Source: CAWIOX01 sp963837775
Lineage (GTDB): Bacteria > Pseudomonadota > Gammaproteobacteria > Burkholderiales > Burkholderiaceae_D
Reading direction: 5' to 3'
Length of the DNA stretch: 64,000 nucleotides
Assembly (NCBI GenBank): GCA_963837775.1
Contig: CAWIOX010000004.1
Coordinates: forward strand, 558,001-622,000
Under the pieces are notes generated by a model. It was not told the DNA's origin. It ran no database searches and was given only the letters and a program-made list of their open reading frames with translations. The position numbers were made by a program, and so were the translations under genes. Numbering within the stretch: the first letter of the stretch is position 1; the number at the start of each line of letters is the position of its first letter. Below are positions 52,332 to 61,772 of the stretch, one piece after another.

Positions 52332-53168
52332 CTACGCTTCTGCGTTGAATGCTGCCGAAATCTGTCTCTGACGCAGACGTTCCGCCCGAGCGATGTACAG
52401 GCTCGACAGGATCACGCCGATACTCACCACCAGGATCGTCAGCGCCGCCACCACATTGACGCGCGGGTCCAGCCCCAGACGGGCGCGGGAGAATATGACG
52501 ATCGGCATGGTGGAAGACCCCGGCCCCGACAAAAATGCCGACAACACCACGTCGTCCAGCGACAGGGTAAAGGTGAGCAGCCAGGCCGATGCCAGCGACT
52601 GCGTGATATTGGGCAAGGTCACCAGAAAGAACACCTGATGCGGCCTGCAGCCCAGATCCATGGCCGCTTCTTCCAGCGATTTGTTCATTTCCCGCAGACG
52701 GGACTGGATCACGACAGTCGCGTAAGCCATGCCCAGCAGCGTATGCGAGATCCAGATCGTGACCAGGCCGCGTTCAGGGCCGCCGAACAGCTTTTGCAGC
52801 GACACCATCAACAACAGCAAGGACAGGCCGATGATCACTTCCGGCATCACCAGAGGCGCATTGACCATGCTGCTAAACAGCGTGCGGCCGAAAAACTGGC
52901 GATACCGATTCAGCACGAATGCGGCAAACGTACCCAGCAAGACTGAGGAAAAGGCGGTCAGCACTGCAATTTTCAAAGACAGCACGAAGCCGGCGATGAT
53001 TTCCGTATCCTGCGACAGGCCGCTGTACCACTGGGTCGAAAAACCGCTCCACACCATATCCTGGCGTGAACTGTTAAATGAGAACACGATCAGGACGATG
53101 ATCGGGATATACAGAAACAAGTAACCGACCGACAACCAGCCCCGCCCAAACCAGCGATATCCGTTCAT
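52332..53168 (-). CDS. potI: putrescine ABC transporter permease PotI
   Basis: A 278-residue inner-membrane permease of the PotC/PotI type, with about six helices. The EAA loop LEEAAMDLGCRPHQVFFLVTLPN (split: LEEAAMDLGCRPHQ, then VFFLVTLPNIT) contacts the ATPase. The sequence GFSTQWYSGLSQDTEIIAGF near the N-terminus is typical of the family. It overlaps the potH stop by four bases (ATGA). Confidence 0.93.
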   Translation of the reverse strand: MNGYRWFGRGWLSVGYLFLYIPIIVLIVFSFNSSRQDMVWSGFSTQWYSGLSQDTEIIAGFVLSLKIAVLTAFSSVLLGTFAAFVLNRYRQFFGRTLFSSMVNAPLVMPEVIIGLSLLLLMVSLQKLFGGPERGLVTIWISHTLLGMAYATVVIQSRLREMNKSLEEAAMDLGCRPHQVFFLVTLPNITQSLASAWLLTFTLSLDDVVLSAFLSGPGSSTMPIVIFSRARLGLDPRVNVVAALTILVVSIGVILSSLYIARAERLRQRQISAAFNAEA

Positions 53169-54082
53169 ATTGCGCCCCCTTCCTGCTTGGCCTGGTATTT
53201 ATTGAAAATACCCATCGGCAACAAAATCAGCAAAATCATCACAACCGTGACAGCCGAAGCCATCGACCAATCGTTATTGCTGAAAAACTCATCCCACAAC
53301 ACGCGACCGATCATCATGGTTTCCGGGCCGCCCAGCAGTTCCGGGATCACGAACTCACCGATACAGGGGATCAGCACCAGCATCGAGCCGGCAACGATGC
53401 CCGACTTCGACAAGGGCACGGTGATGCGCCAGAACGCCTGCCATGGGGTGGCGCCCAGATCGGCGGCTGCTTCCAGGAAACGGATGTCCATCTTCACCAG
53501 ATTCGCATACAGCGGCAGAATCATGAACGGCAGATACGCGTACACCATCCCCAGCGTCAATGAAAAGGCGGTATTCATCATGTGCAAGGGCGCATCGATC
53601 AGCCCCAGTGACAGCAGCAATTGATTCAACAGGCCATTGGTCGCCAAAATGCCTTTCCATGCATAAATGCGCAGCAGGAAAGAGGTCCAGAACGGCAGCA
53701 TGACCAGCATCAGCAGCGTCGGCCGCAGGGTGGGCTTGGCGCGTGCCATGAAGTAGGCAAACGGATAACCGATGGCCAGGCACAAGACCATGGTAATGAA
53801 CGCAAACTTCAGCGAGTTCAGGTAGGTGAACAGGTAAAGATTGTCCTCACTGATGAAGATATAGTTGGATATCTTGATCTTCAGTGTCACGAAACCGTCG
53901 ACGTAGCTCAACAGGTTACCGAATGGGTCAACCGGACTGAGCATTTCCGTTATGCTGAGTTTGAAGACGATAAAAAATGGCACCAGAAATACCAGCGACA
54001 GCCAGACGTAAGGCACGCCTATGACAAAATGGCGGCCAGTCAGCCAGCGCAATGTCAGCATGTGTATCAAACTTTTTTTCAT
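53165..54082 (-). CDS. potH: putrescine ABC transporter permease PotH
   Basis: The partner permease, 305 residues, about six helices. Near the N-terminus, LVFLVPFFIVFKLSITE begins the first helix. The EAA loop is LEAAADLGATPWQAFWRITVPL. The ATG at 54082 is used, since the longer frame upstream lacks a family match. It starts 14 bp after potG stop. Confidence 0.93.
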   Translation of the reverse strand: MKKSLIHMLTLRWLTGRHFVIGVPYVWLSLVFLVPFFIVFKLSITEMLSPVDPFGNLLSYVDGFVTLKIKISNYIFISEDNLYLFTYLNSLKFAFITMVLCLAIGYPFAYFMARAKPTLRPTLLMLVMLPFWTSFLLRIYAWKGILATNGLLNQLLLSLGLIDAPLHMMNTAFSLTLGMVYAYLPFMILPLYANLVKMDIRFLEAAADLGATPWQAFWRITVPLSKSGIVAGSMLVLIPCIGEFVIPELLGGPETMMIGRVLWDEFFSNNDWSMASAVTVVMILLILLPMGIFNKYQAKQEGGAI

Positions 54083-54096
54083 ATCGGCATCCGTTC

Positions 54097-55236
54097 TTAT
54101 TGCGTCAGCACAACCATGTTGTCCGGACTCCATCTGGCATAGACGGTTTCGCCGGCCTTGGGTTGATGTCCGGCCGAACGCTGGGTATTGGCGATGGTCG
54201 CCTTGATCAGAAGCCCGCTGGACAGTTTCATGTGATAGACCGTGTAACTACCGAGATAAGCCCAGTCCACCAGCGTTCCCTCGACACAGTTATACAAACC
54301 CTCGCCCAGATCCTGCGGCGCATCAAAGCTGATGATGATTTTTTCGGGACGGATGCCGACCGATACCGGCATGCCCATGGTGCCGGTGATGCCGTGCCCG
54401 ACAAAATGCTTGCATTCGGGCGACTGCACGACCACATGATCCGGTTCGTCTTCAATCACCTTGCCGCTGAACAGATTGACATTGCCGATGAAGTCCGCGA
54501 CAAAGCGGCAATTCGGCGTTTCATAGATTTCTCTGGGCTTGCCGATCTGCGCAATATGCCCTTCGCTCATGATCGCGATGCGCGAGGCCATCGTCATCGC
54601 CTCTTCCTGGTCATGCGTGACCATCACGCAGGTCACGCCGACCTGCTCGATGATGTTGACCAGTTCCAGCTGGGTTTGCTCGCGCAGCTTCTTGTCCAAA
54701 GCGCCCAGCGGCTCATCCAGCAGTAGCAGCTGCGGACGTTTGGCCAGGCTGCGCGCCAGTGCCACCCGCTGCTGCTGTCCGCCGGACAATTGATGCGGCT
54801 TGCGTCTGCCATAGGCTTTCAGCTGGACCAGATTGAGCATCTTGTCGACCCGGTCGACGACTTCCTCTTCGGTCATGTTATCGCGGCGCAGGCCGAATGC
54901 GATGTTGTCCCAGACGCTCAGATGCGGGAACAGTGCATAAGACTGGAACATCATGTTGATCGGTCGCTGATACGGCGGTGCGCCCACGATATTCTGCTCA
55001 TTCAGCATGATCTGCCCGGAGGTCGGCGTTTCGAATCCGGCCAGCATCCGCAACAAGGTCGATTTGCCGCAGCCGGAACTGCCCAGCAGGGCAAAAATCT
55101 CGCCTTTTTTAATGTCGATGGAAACATCGTCCACCGCACGCACGCCATCGAATTCCTTGACCAGATTGCGAATCGACAGGAAAGGCTTCTCATCACCGGG
55201 TGAGGGTATTACTTGGACGTTCTTATCAGTCGTCAT
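54097..55236 (-). CDS. potG: putrescine ABC transporter ATP-binding protein PotG
   Basis: The 379-residue ATPase has Walker A LGSSGCGKST, Q-loop FQSYALFPHLSV, signature LSGGQQQRVALARSL, Walker B LLLLDEPLGALDKKL and switch His in MVTHDQEEA. A C-terminal TOBE domain (about 290-379) has VSVGIRPEKIII. Such long C-termini are typical of PotA/PotG. It lies 201 bp after potF. Confidence 0.94.
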   Translation of the reverse strand: MTTDKNVQVIPSPGDEKPFLSIRNLVKEFDGVRAVDDVSIDIKKGEIFALLGSSGCGKSTLLRMLAGFETPTSGQIMLNEQNIVGAPPYQRPINMMFQSYALFPHLSVWDNIAFGLRRDNMTEEEVVDRVDKMLNLVQLKAYGRRKPHQLSGGQQQRVALARSLAKRPQLLLLDEPLGALDKKLREQTQLELVNIIEQVGVTCVMVTHDQEEAMTMASRIAIMSEGHIAQIGKPREIYETPNCRFVADFIGNVNLFSGKVIEDEPDHVVVQSPECKHFVGHGITGTMGMPVSVGIRPEKIIISFDAPQDLGEGLYNCVEGTLVDWAYLGSYTVYHMKLSSGLLIKATIANTQRSAGHQPKAGETVYARWSPDNMVVLTQ

Positions 55237-55395
55237 GACAGAATACTTACTATAAAAAGTGGATAAATCCGAAACAATGGTTTCAGTTTTTTAGAACTTA
55301 CGTAAAACCTCAACATATGCAGCAGGCATGACTCGCCCCTGCAAAATGACATGCATGTTTTGCGTAAATCCTATTTTTAATTTTTTAACTGAAAT

Positions 55396-55429
55396 GGCAT
55401 GCCCGACACGCTAGCGGGAGGGGCATGCC
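55396..55429 (-). terminator. stem-loop between potF and potG
   Basis: GGCATGCCC (55396-55404) pairs with GGGCATGCC (55421-55429). On the minus strand no T-run follows at once, only AT-rich sequence. It is probably an attenuator or a stabilising hairpin that keeps potF mRNA more abundant than potGHI. Confidence 0.55.
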
Positions 55430-55437
55430 GACAGTCA

Positions 55438-56589
55438 TCAGAGGCCTGATTTGAACTGGGTATAGATGCGTGTCATGACCCTGCGAATATCCGCATTCAC
55501 AGCGTCGGGAGGAATCATCTTCTTCAAATCTTCGGGAGACAGAAATACCGTTTTATTCTCGGCAATTTCTTTCTTGACGAATTTCAGGCTGGCCGCGTTC
55601 GGATTGGCATAAAACACCTTGTTGGTCAGCGAGGCATCGACTTCGGGGCGCATGATGTAGTTCATGAACTTGTGCGCATTGTCCGGATGCGCGGCATCGC
55701 TCGGGATCGCCATCGTGTCAAAGAACAGGATCGCGCCGGTTTTTGGCGTCAAGGCCTCGATCTTCACACCTTTCTTGGCATCAATTGCGCGCTGCCTTGC
55801 AATATTGATATCGCCCGACCATCCCAAAGCCAGACAGACCGAACCGTTCGCCATATCGTTGATGTAACCGGAAGAACTGAACAGGGTCACGTAAGGACGG
55901 ATTTTTTTCAGCAACTGGCCGGCTTCCTGGTAGTCGGCGCTGCTTTTTGAAAATGCCGGTTTGTTCAGATAATGCAGTGCAGGAGGAAGAACTTCGGAAG
56001 GGGAATCGAGGACTGAGACACCGCAGGATTTCAACTTGGAGACATACTTGGTATCGAACACCAGATCCCAGGCATTGTCCGGCATCGGTAGGTCGCCCAG
56101 GGCTTTCTTGACCTTGTCGACGTTGATGCCGACCGTCGTGTAGCCCCACAGCCAGTCCACCAAATGATCATTGTTGGGATCGAGTTTGGCAATTTGCGCC
56201 TGCAATGCAGGATCAAGGTGAACCAGGTTCGGCAACTTGCTCTTGTCCAGCTTGCGCAAGAGTCCGCCTTCGATCTGCATTTTTGCCCAGGATGAACCAG
56301 GAACCACGATATCGTAGCCGGTTCTGCCGGCAACCAGCTTCGCATGCAGGATTTCATTGCTGTCGAAATTATCGTAGCGGACCTTGATGCCGGTCTCTTT
56401 TTCGAAATTCTTGATGGTGTCGTCAGCAATATAGTCTGACCAGTTGTAAATATTGAGGACTTTCTCTTCCTCTGCCATCACCGGCGCCGCTGCCAGCACG
56501 GTCGCGGCCAGTGCCGTCATCCCAACCATTTTCGTCAGGCCAGAACCTATACGCTGACTTAAATGTCGCTTCCCTGTCGTTGCCGCCAT
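55438..56589 (-). CDS. potF: putrescine periplasmic-binding protein PotF
   Basis: The 383-residue protein has a signal peptide (LAAAPVMA-EE) and the polyamine-binding fold: VLNIYNWSDYIADDTIKNFE, then the SBP class II middle VDWLWGYTTVGIN and SSGYINDMANGSVCLALGWSGD near residue 245-265. The Trp and Asp residues in these blocks bind the amino groups of putrescine in PotF. AGGAGGTAGTG, an almost perfect SD, precedes the ATG at 56589. Confidence 0.94.
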   Translation of the reverse strand: MAATTGKRHLSQRIGSGLTKMVGMTALAATVLAAAPVMAEEEKVLNIYNWSDYIADDTIKNFEKETGIKVRYDNFDSNEILHAKLVAGRTGYDIVVPGSSWAKMQIEGGLLRKLDKSKLPNLVHLDPALQAQIAKLDPNNDHLVDWLWGYTTVGINVDKVKKALGDLPMPDNAWDLVFDTKYVSKLKSCGVSVLDSPSEVLPPALHYLNKPAFSKSSADYQEAGQLLKKIRPYVTLFSSSGYINDMANGSVCLALGWSGDINIARQRAIDAKKGVKIEALTPKTGAILFFDTMAIPSDAAHPDNAHKFMNYIMRPEVDASLTNKVFYANPNAASLKFVKKEIAENKTVFLSPEDLKKMIPPDAVNADIRRVMTRIYTQFKSGL

Positions 56590-56805
56590 CACTACCTCCT
56601 GTTGTTTCAAAATGAAAGTACCCTCAGTATCAACATCACTCTCCCGCCTTTTCTACTTGAACCACCGTGTTATCCGGTGCGGCGGTTCGGCTGGGCGTTT
56701 TAGCAAGAGTGATGTTATCGATTCATGCCAGTATCGGCAACTTTTCTGCGGTTTGTCTCCATCACTTTCATGAGACAGCCTATCTACAGCATTTGTGACC
56801 GATTT

Positions 56806-58251
56806 TTACAGGCAACCGCGCTGTTTCAAATCCGCCAGTGTTTCATCCAGGCAGAACCGGATCGATGCGATCATTTCATCGATCTGCGCCCGCGTCATCA
56901 CCAGCGGTGGTGCAATGATCATGCGATTACCCACTGCACGCATGATCATGCCGTTATTGAACATGTGGCCACGGCAAACCATGCCGACGCCGACTTCATC
57001 AGGGAAGGTGACTGCATCAAAGATGGTCGCGCCTTTTTCCTTGACCAATACCAGTCCGGCGACGAAACCGCAGGTTTCCGCCATGCCGACCAGAGGATGG
57101 TCAGCCAGCGCCTCGAATTGCTGCTTCAGGTAAGGGCCGGTGTCTTCACGGACTTTATCGACCAGTTTTTCTTCGCGAATGATGCGGATATTTTCCAGCG
57201 CCGCGGCACAGGCGACCGGATGGCCTGAATAGGTGAAGCCATGGTTGAAATCGCCGCCCTTCTCGATCAGCACCTGGGCCACACGGTCCCCCACCATCAC
57301 GCCGCCCAGCGGGATATAACCGGAAGTCACGCCCTTGGCGAAGGTCATCAGATCCGGCTTGATGCCGAAGAGTTCGGAACCGAACCAGTGTCCCAGACGA
57401 CCAAAGCCGCAAATGACTTCGTCGGCGATCAGCAAGATGCCGTATTTGTCGCAGATGCGCTGGATCTCAGGCCAGTAGGTCGATGGCGGAATGATGACGC
57501 CGCCGGCACCCTGCACCGGCTCGCCGATGAAGGCAGCCACTTTTTCCGGGCCGACTTCAAGGATCTTGTCTTCCAGCCAGGATGCCGCTTTCAGGCCGAA
57601 TTCTTCCGGCGTCATGCCCTTGCCGCCTTCCAGGTAGTACGGCTGGCCGATATGTTCGATGCCGGGAATCGGCAGACCGCCCTGCTCGTGCATGCCGGAC
57701 ATGCCGCCCAGCGAGGCGCCGGCCATCGTGCTGCCGTGATAGGCGTTGTGGCGGCTGATGATCACATGACGGTCTTTATAGCCGAGCAAATCCCAGTAGC
57801 GGCGCACCATGCGGATGTTGGTGTCATTGCCTTCCGAGCCGGAACCGGTGAAAAAGACATGATTGAACTGGGGTGGCGAGATTTCCACCAGTGTCTTGGC
57901 CAGTTCCACCGCCGGGATGTTGGTGGTGTTGAAAAAACTGTTATAGAAAGGCAGTTGCTGCATCTGCGCATAGACCGCGTCCGAGATGCTCTTGCGGCCG
58001 TAGCCGACATTCACGCACCACAGGCCGGACATGCCGTCCAGGCTGCGCTTGCCTTCGGAATCCCACAGGTAGATGCCCTCGCCCTTGACCATCACGCGGG
58101 CGCCGCGGCTGGCCAGATCCTTGAAATCGGTAAACGGATGCAGGTAATGGGCGGAATCCATCTCCTGGATTGCCTTGGTGTTGTATTTCGCTTGTTGCTG
58201 GGTTGCTGCCGGTGCGACGATGGCCGTTGGGGCGAGTGTATTTGTATTCAT
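56806..58251 (-). CDS. spuC: putrescine--pyruvate aminotransferase (SpuC-like)
   Basis: This 481-residue class III PLP aminotransferase has the PLP Lys in LMTFAKGVTSGYIPLGG (near residue 305) and the Asp of the cofactor site in LLIADEVICGFGRLG. The TNIPAVELAKTLVEISP and HNAYHGSTMAGASLGGM blocks match SpuC-type enzymes that move the amino group of putrescine to pyruvate. Family relatives also act on other diamines or beta-amino acids. It follows puuA by 134 bp in the same direction. Confidence 0.88.
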   Translation of the reverse strand: MNTNTLAPTAIVAPAATQQQAKYNTKAIQEMDSAHYLHPFTDFKDLASRGARVMVKGEGIYLWDSEGKRSLDGMSGLWCVNVGYGRKSISDAVYAQMQQLPFYNSFFNTTNIPAVELAKTLVEISPPQFNHVFFTGSGSEGNDTNIRMVRRYWDLLGYKDRHVIISRHNAYHGSTMAGASLGGMSGMHEQGGLPIPGIEHIGQPYYLEGGKGMTPEEFGLKAASWLEDKILEVGPEKVAAFIGEPVQGAGGVIIPPSTYWPEIQRICDKYGILLIADEVICGFGRLGHWFGSELFGIKPDLMTFAKGVTSGYIPLGGVMVGDRVAQVLIEKGGDFNHGFTYSGHPVACAAALENIRIIREEKLVDKVREDTGPYLKQQFEALADHPLVGMAETCGFVAGLVLVKEKGATIFDAVTFPDEVGVGMVCRGHMFNNGMIMRAVGNRMIIAPPLVMTRAQIDEMIASIRFCLDETLADLKQRGCL

Positions 58252-58385
58252 GATTCACCTGAAATTTTTGTTGGGTGGGCATATCCATGCCCAGGGATGT
58301 TCATTCCGCGCGGGCACAAAAGTGTGTCCGCCCTACCCCTGTACCGCTGGCGGCACAGGGGAGCAATGCAATAAATCAATATGGT

Positions 58386-59756
58386 TTAAACGTGCAGCAA
58401 CAGATGCTCGCGCTCCCAAGGGCTGATGACAGTCATGAACTCCTGGTGTTCCAGATCCTTGATGGCCGAATAGACATCGATGAAACGCTCGCCCAGCACG
58501 CTGCGCAGCTTGGCTTCCCCGCGCAATAACTGCAGCGCTTCCGGCAAGCCTTGCGGCAGTTCGAACTTGAGGTCATACGCGCTACCGGTCGTGATCGGAG
58601 TCGGCTCCAGTTGCTCGGTCATGCCCAGATAACCGCAAGCCAGCGTCACCGCCAGTGCCAGATAAGGATTGGCGTCGGCCCCGATGATGCGGTTCTCGAC
58701 ACGGCGATCCTGGGCGCCGGATTCCGGCACGCGGAAACCGACGGTACGGTTATCCAGGCCCCACTGGATATTGATCGGGGCTGCGGTATGACGCACGATG
58801 CGACGATATGAATTGACGTACGGGGCGACGATGGCCATCGCCGAAGGCATGTAGCGCTGCAAGCCGCCGATGTAGTGCTTGAAGATCGGTGCCGCCGAGC
58901 CGTCCTGATTGCTGAAAATATTCAGGCCGGTCTTGGCGTCCACCACGCTCTGATGCACATGCATCGCCGAGCCGGGCTCGCCCATCATCGGCTTGGCCAT
59001 GAAGGTCGCGTACATGTCATGCTTGAGCGCCGCTTCGCGCAGGGTGCGCTTGAAGAAGAACACCTTGTCGGCCAGGCCCAGCGGGTCGCCATGCAGGAAG
59101 TTGATTTCCATCTGGCCGGCGCCGATCTCGTGAATCAGCGTATCGACGTCCAGATTCATCAACTCGCAGTAATCGTAGATGTCTTCGAACAAAGGATCAA
59201 ACTCGTTGACCGCGTCGATGCTGTAGACCTGGCGGCTGGTTTCGGCACGTCCGCTGCGTCCGACCGGCGGTTTCAACGGCAGATCGGGATCGGTGTTCTT
59301 GGCGGTCAGATAGAACTCCAGCTCCGGCGCGACGACCGGCTTCCAGCCTTTATCCGCATACAGCTTCAGGACCCGGCGCAGCACCGAACGCGGCGCGAAG
59401 TCGACCAGCATGCCATCGGCAAAAAAACAGTCGTGAATCACCTGCGCAGTCGGATCGACCGCCCATGGCACCATCGTGATGGTGGTCGGATCCGCCTTCA
59501 GGATCATGTCGCGGTCGGTCGATGAAATGGCGCGATCATACGGACCATCATCGACCGGATAGTTGCCGGTCACTGTCATCCCCAATACCGCTTCCGGGAT
59601 GCGCATCCCGCGCTCCTGGGTAAATTTGCCGCGCGGCAGAATCTTGCCACGCGCCACGCCGGTCAGATCCGGCACCAGGCATTCGATTTCCGTGACCCGC
59701 TTTTCGTTGAGCCACAGATCCATATCCGTGTAAGAAAAATTTTCATGTATCGACAT
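58386..59756 (-). CDS. puuA: gamma-glutamylputrescine synthetase
   Basis: A glutamine-synthetase-fold ligase of 456 residues. The ATG at 59756 follows AGAGGAAACT. The core has ECLVPDLTGVARGKILPR in the N-terminal domain, the metal and substrate residues in APELEFYLTAKNTDPDLP, the IHEIGAGQMEINFLHGDPL loop, MAKPMMGEPGSAMHVHQSV, and RRIVRHTAAPINIQWGLDNRTVGFR. These match PuuA rather than GlnA; it would charge putrescine with glutamate using ATP. GlnA and GlnT are other possible roles for related sequences, but the neighbouring puuD and spuC favour putrescine. Confidence 0.87.
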   Translation of the reverse strand: MSIHENFSYTDMDLWLNEKRVTEIECLVPDLTGVARGKILPRGKFTQERGMRIPEAVLGMTVTGNYPVDDGPYDRAISSTDRDMILKADPTTITMVPWAVDPTAQVIHDCFFADGMLVDFAPRSVLRRVLKLYADKGWKPVVAPELEFYLTAKNTDPDLPLKPPVGRSGRAETSRQVYSIDAVNEFDPLFEDIYDYCELMNLDVDTLIHEIGAGQMEINFLHGDPLGLADKVFFFKRTLREAALKHDMYATFMAKPMMGEPGSAMHVHQSVVDAKTGLNIFSNQDGSAAPIFKHYIGGLQRYMPSAMAIVAPYVNSYRRIVRHTAAPINIQWGLDNRTVGFRVPESGAQDRRVENRIIGADANPYLALAVTLACGYLGMTEQLEPTPITTGSAYDLKFELPQGLPEALQLLRGEAKLRSVLGERFIDVYSAIKDLEHQEFMTVISPWEREHLLLHV

Positions 59757-59759
59757 AGT

Positions 59760-59781
59760 TTCCTCTATTGTTCCTCTATTG
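59760..59781 (-). repeat. 11-bp tandem repeat covering the puuA SD
   Basis: TTCCTCTATTG occurs twice head to tail (59760-59770, 59771-59781). On the minus strand each copy contains AGAGGAA, so the ribosome-binding sequence is doubled; the nearer copy is the one at the right distance from the puuA ATG. Confidence 0.7.
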
Positions 59782-59892
59782 TTTTTCATTTTCCTGCAAG
59801 GCCGGACGGTGTGTCGCTTGCCTTGCGGTTATTGCCGTCTTACCGCTGCACCAATTGAAGATCGACCCTACGGTACGCGCCGCGCCCATTTT

Positions 59893-60669
59893 TCATAGAT
59901 CTGCATGTGCGCCTCCTTTTTTCTGTGACTGGTATTGTCGGCAGGCTGCGCCAAACGCCGCATACAATTTCATCGAAACCGGATTTTCTGCCAAACGCCA
60001 TTCCGGATGCCACTGCACTGCCAGCGCAAAACCGGGAGCGCCCTCGACGCTATACGCTTCAACCAGACCGTCATCAGCCATCGCTTCGACCCGCAGTCCC
60101 GGCGCCAATTGATCCACGCCCTGCCCATGCAGAGAATTGACTGATAGCCGCGTGACATCGCCCAGCACCTGCGCCATCAGACCGCCCGCCATCAGCGTGA
60201 CCGCATGGGACGGCCCGTACTGTCCTTCGAGGGGCAGATTCCGGTCTTCGCGATGGTCGTTGAAGCCGGCCGTTTCCTGCACCGTCTGATGCAGGGTGCC
60301 GCCGAGTGCGACATTGACTTCCTGCATGCCGCGACAGATCGCAAACAAGGGCAGGCCGCGCTCCAGCGCAGCACGAATCAGCGGCAGATTGGTCGCATCA
60401 CGGGCCGGATCCAGCGGCAATGCAGGATTGTGTACCGTCTGCCCAAAATGACTGGGGTGCACATTGGACGGCGATCCGGTCAGCATCACGCCATCGACCG
60501 CAGACAACAACGCATCCCAATCGATGCGTTCGCCCAATGCCGGCAAAATCAAAGGCAGGCAAGCGGCGCCATGCAATACGGCATCGACATATTTCATTTG
60601 CACGGCATAGTCAGGATGTGCGCCGTGTTGCGCTGTGCAGGCAGGAACGATAACGAGTGGGCTACGCAT
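59893..60669 (-). CDS. puuD: gamma-glutamyl-gamma-aminobutyrate hydrolase, copy 1
   Basis: This 258-residue class I amidotransferase-type hydrolase frees GABA from gamma-glutamyl-GABA. The nucleophile Cys is in LFAICRGMQEVNVALGG (near residue 115), and the His/Glu of the triad in AVQWHPEWRLAENP. NSLHGQGVDQLAPGL is also typical. The ATG at 60669 is used, as longer frames do not match. Downstream genes puuA and spuC are on the same strand. Its upstream 210 bp and first part recur as a second copy at 61773-62121. Confidence 0.86.
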   Translation of the reverse strand: MRSPLVIVPACTAQHGAHPDYAVQMKYVDAVLHGAACLPLILPALGERIDWDALLSAVDGVMLTGSPSNVHPSHFGQTVHNPALPLDPARDATNLPLIRAALERGLPLFAICRGMQEVNVALGGTLHQTVQETAGFNDHREDRNLPLEGQYGPSHAVTLMAGGLMAQVLGDVTRLSVNSLHGQGVDQLAPGLRVEAMADDGLVEAYSVEGAPGFALAVQWHPEWRLAENPVSMKLYAAFGAACRQYQSQKKGGAHADL

Positions 60670-60885
60670 GATTTTGTCGATAAGCAGTCTGGTTGTGCCT
60701 GAGATGCAACTCAGAATAGCACCAAGAACCAATTTGGTGCATAAAAACGATGTTGCGATGCACCACTTTAGAACAGCCAGAAATCTTATTTTTCATCCTT
60801 GTGTGAGTCAGTGAGATCATCTTATGCTGAATTATTTAAAATTGGCAGCGCCACTTTTATCACATCGATAGAACCACTTAAAAGC
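60538..60885. repeat. direct repeat, copy 1 (puuD 5' end plus promoter)
   Basis: This stretch spans the first ~45 codons of puuD copy 1 and about 215 bp upstream. It is repeated in the same orientation at 61773-62121. Roughly four of five bases agree by eye, with blocks such as AACTCAGAATAGCAC, ATGCACCACTT and TCGATAGAACCACTTAAAA identical. This upstream part holds the promoters for puuD and the start of the regulator-side leader. Confidence 0.8.
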
Positions 60886-60953
60886 CGGCCTTGGCAAACC
60901 ACCTTCCCGGCCTTTCGCAACAGCGGTCGCGGCATGCAGCGGGCAAGGCGGTC

Positions 60954-61748
60954 TCATGCGTCTTTGCGCGCTGCGACTTGTTGTCGGCAGGCGTCGCCAA
61001 ACGCTTGAAACAGGCGCACCGAGTGCGGATTCCGGGCTGCCTGCCATTCCGGATGCCATTGCACCGCAAGCGTGAATTGCGGATGTTGCGGCAAATGCAT
61101 CGCCTCTATCACCCCGTCTTCGGCATGGGCCAGCGCTTGCAGTCCCATGCCTAGCGTTTTAATGCCCTGTCCGTGCAGCGAGTTGACCGGAAACTCATCT
61201 TGCTGCATCAGTTCGGCAAACCAGGTGCCCGGCACCACGCGCACCGTATGGACGTCGGCGTACTGCTCGGCCGGCGGGGCCTCGTCGTCTTCGCGATGGT
61301 CGTTCAGGCCAGCAATTGCATACAGCTTCTGATGGATGTCGCCGCCGAGCGCCACGTTCAGCTCCTGCATGCCGCGGCAGATGCAGAAGAGGGGCAAGCC
61401 CTTGGCCAGCGCCGCATGGATCAATGGCAGATCGAACAGATCCCTGCCCTGATCCTGAACCTTGTCGGGCGTCAGATTCTCCTGGCCATAGAGGGCCGGG
61501 TCGATGTTGCTGCCGGCGCCAGTGAGGTATACGCCATCGACCATCGACAGGTATTGATCGATATCCGCAGTGCCGAAGCAGGTGGGTGCCAGCAGCGGCA
61601 CGCAGCCAGAAATGTCGACCAGCGGGCTCATGTATTTCCTGGTCATCACCTGGTAGTCATGGCCGTTGCGCGCTTGCGCCCCCATCGACATGAGCACGAC
61701 GGGTTTGCGTTTTGAGTTCAGGGTATTTTCAGTATTGTGGTTAGACAT
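60954..61748 (-). CDS. gamma-glutamyl-gamma-aminobutyrate hydrolase-like, copy 2
   Basis: The 264-residue paralogue of the puuD next to it has the Cys in FCICRGMQELNVALGG and the His/Glu in AVQWHPEWQAARNP. By eye it is nearer 45% than 90% identical to copy 1, so it is not a recent duplicate, although the DNA on both sides of it is repeated. It begins with about 14 hydrophilic residues (MSNHNTENTLNSKR) that copy 1 lacks. It could act on a different gamma-glutamyl amino acid, for instance one made by GlnT. Confidence 0.78.
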   Translation of the reverse strand: MSNHNTENTLNSKRKPVVLMSMGAQARNGHDYQVMTRKYMSPLVDISGCVPLLAPTCFGTADIDQYLSMVDGVYLTGAGSNIDPALYGQENLTPDKVQDQGRDLFDLPLIHAALAKGLPLFCICRGMQELNVALGGDIHQKLYAIAGLNDHREDDEAPPAEQYADVHTVRVVPGTWFAELMQQDEFPVNSLHGQGIKTLGMGLQALAHAEDGVIEAMHLPQHPQFTLAVQWHPEWQAARNPHSVRLFQAFGDACRQQVAARKDA

Positions 61749-61772
61749 GGTTCACCTTGGAGGGAGGGCCAA

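Noticed and set aside
59760..59781. 11-bp tandem repeat before puuA as a phase-variation switch
   Set aside because: Only two copies and outside the reading frame; a change in copy number would not shift frame, though it could alter SD spacing upstream.
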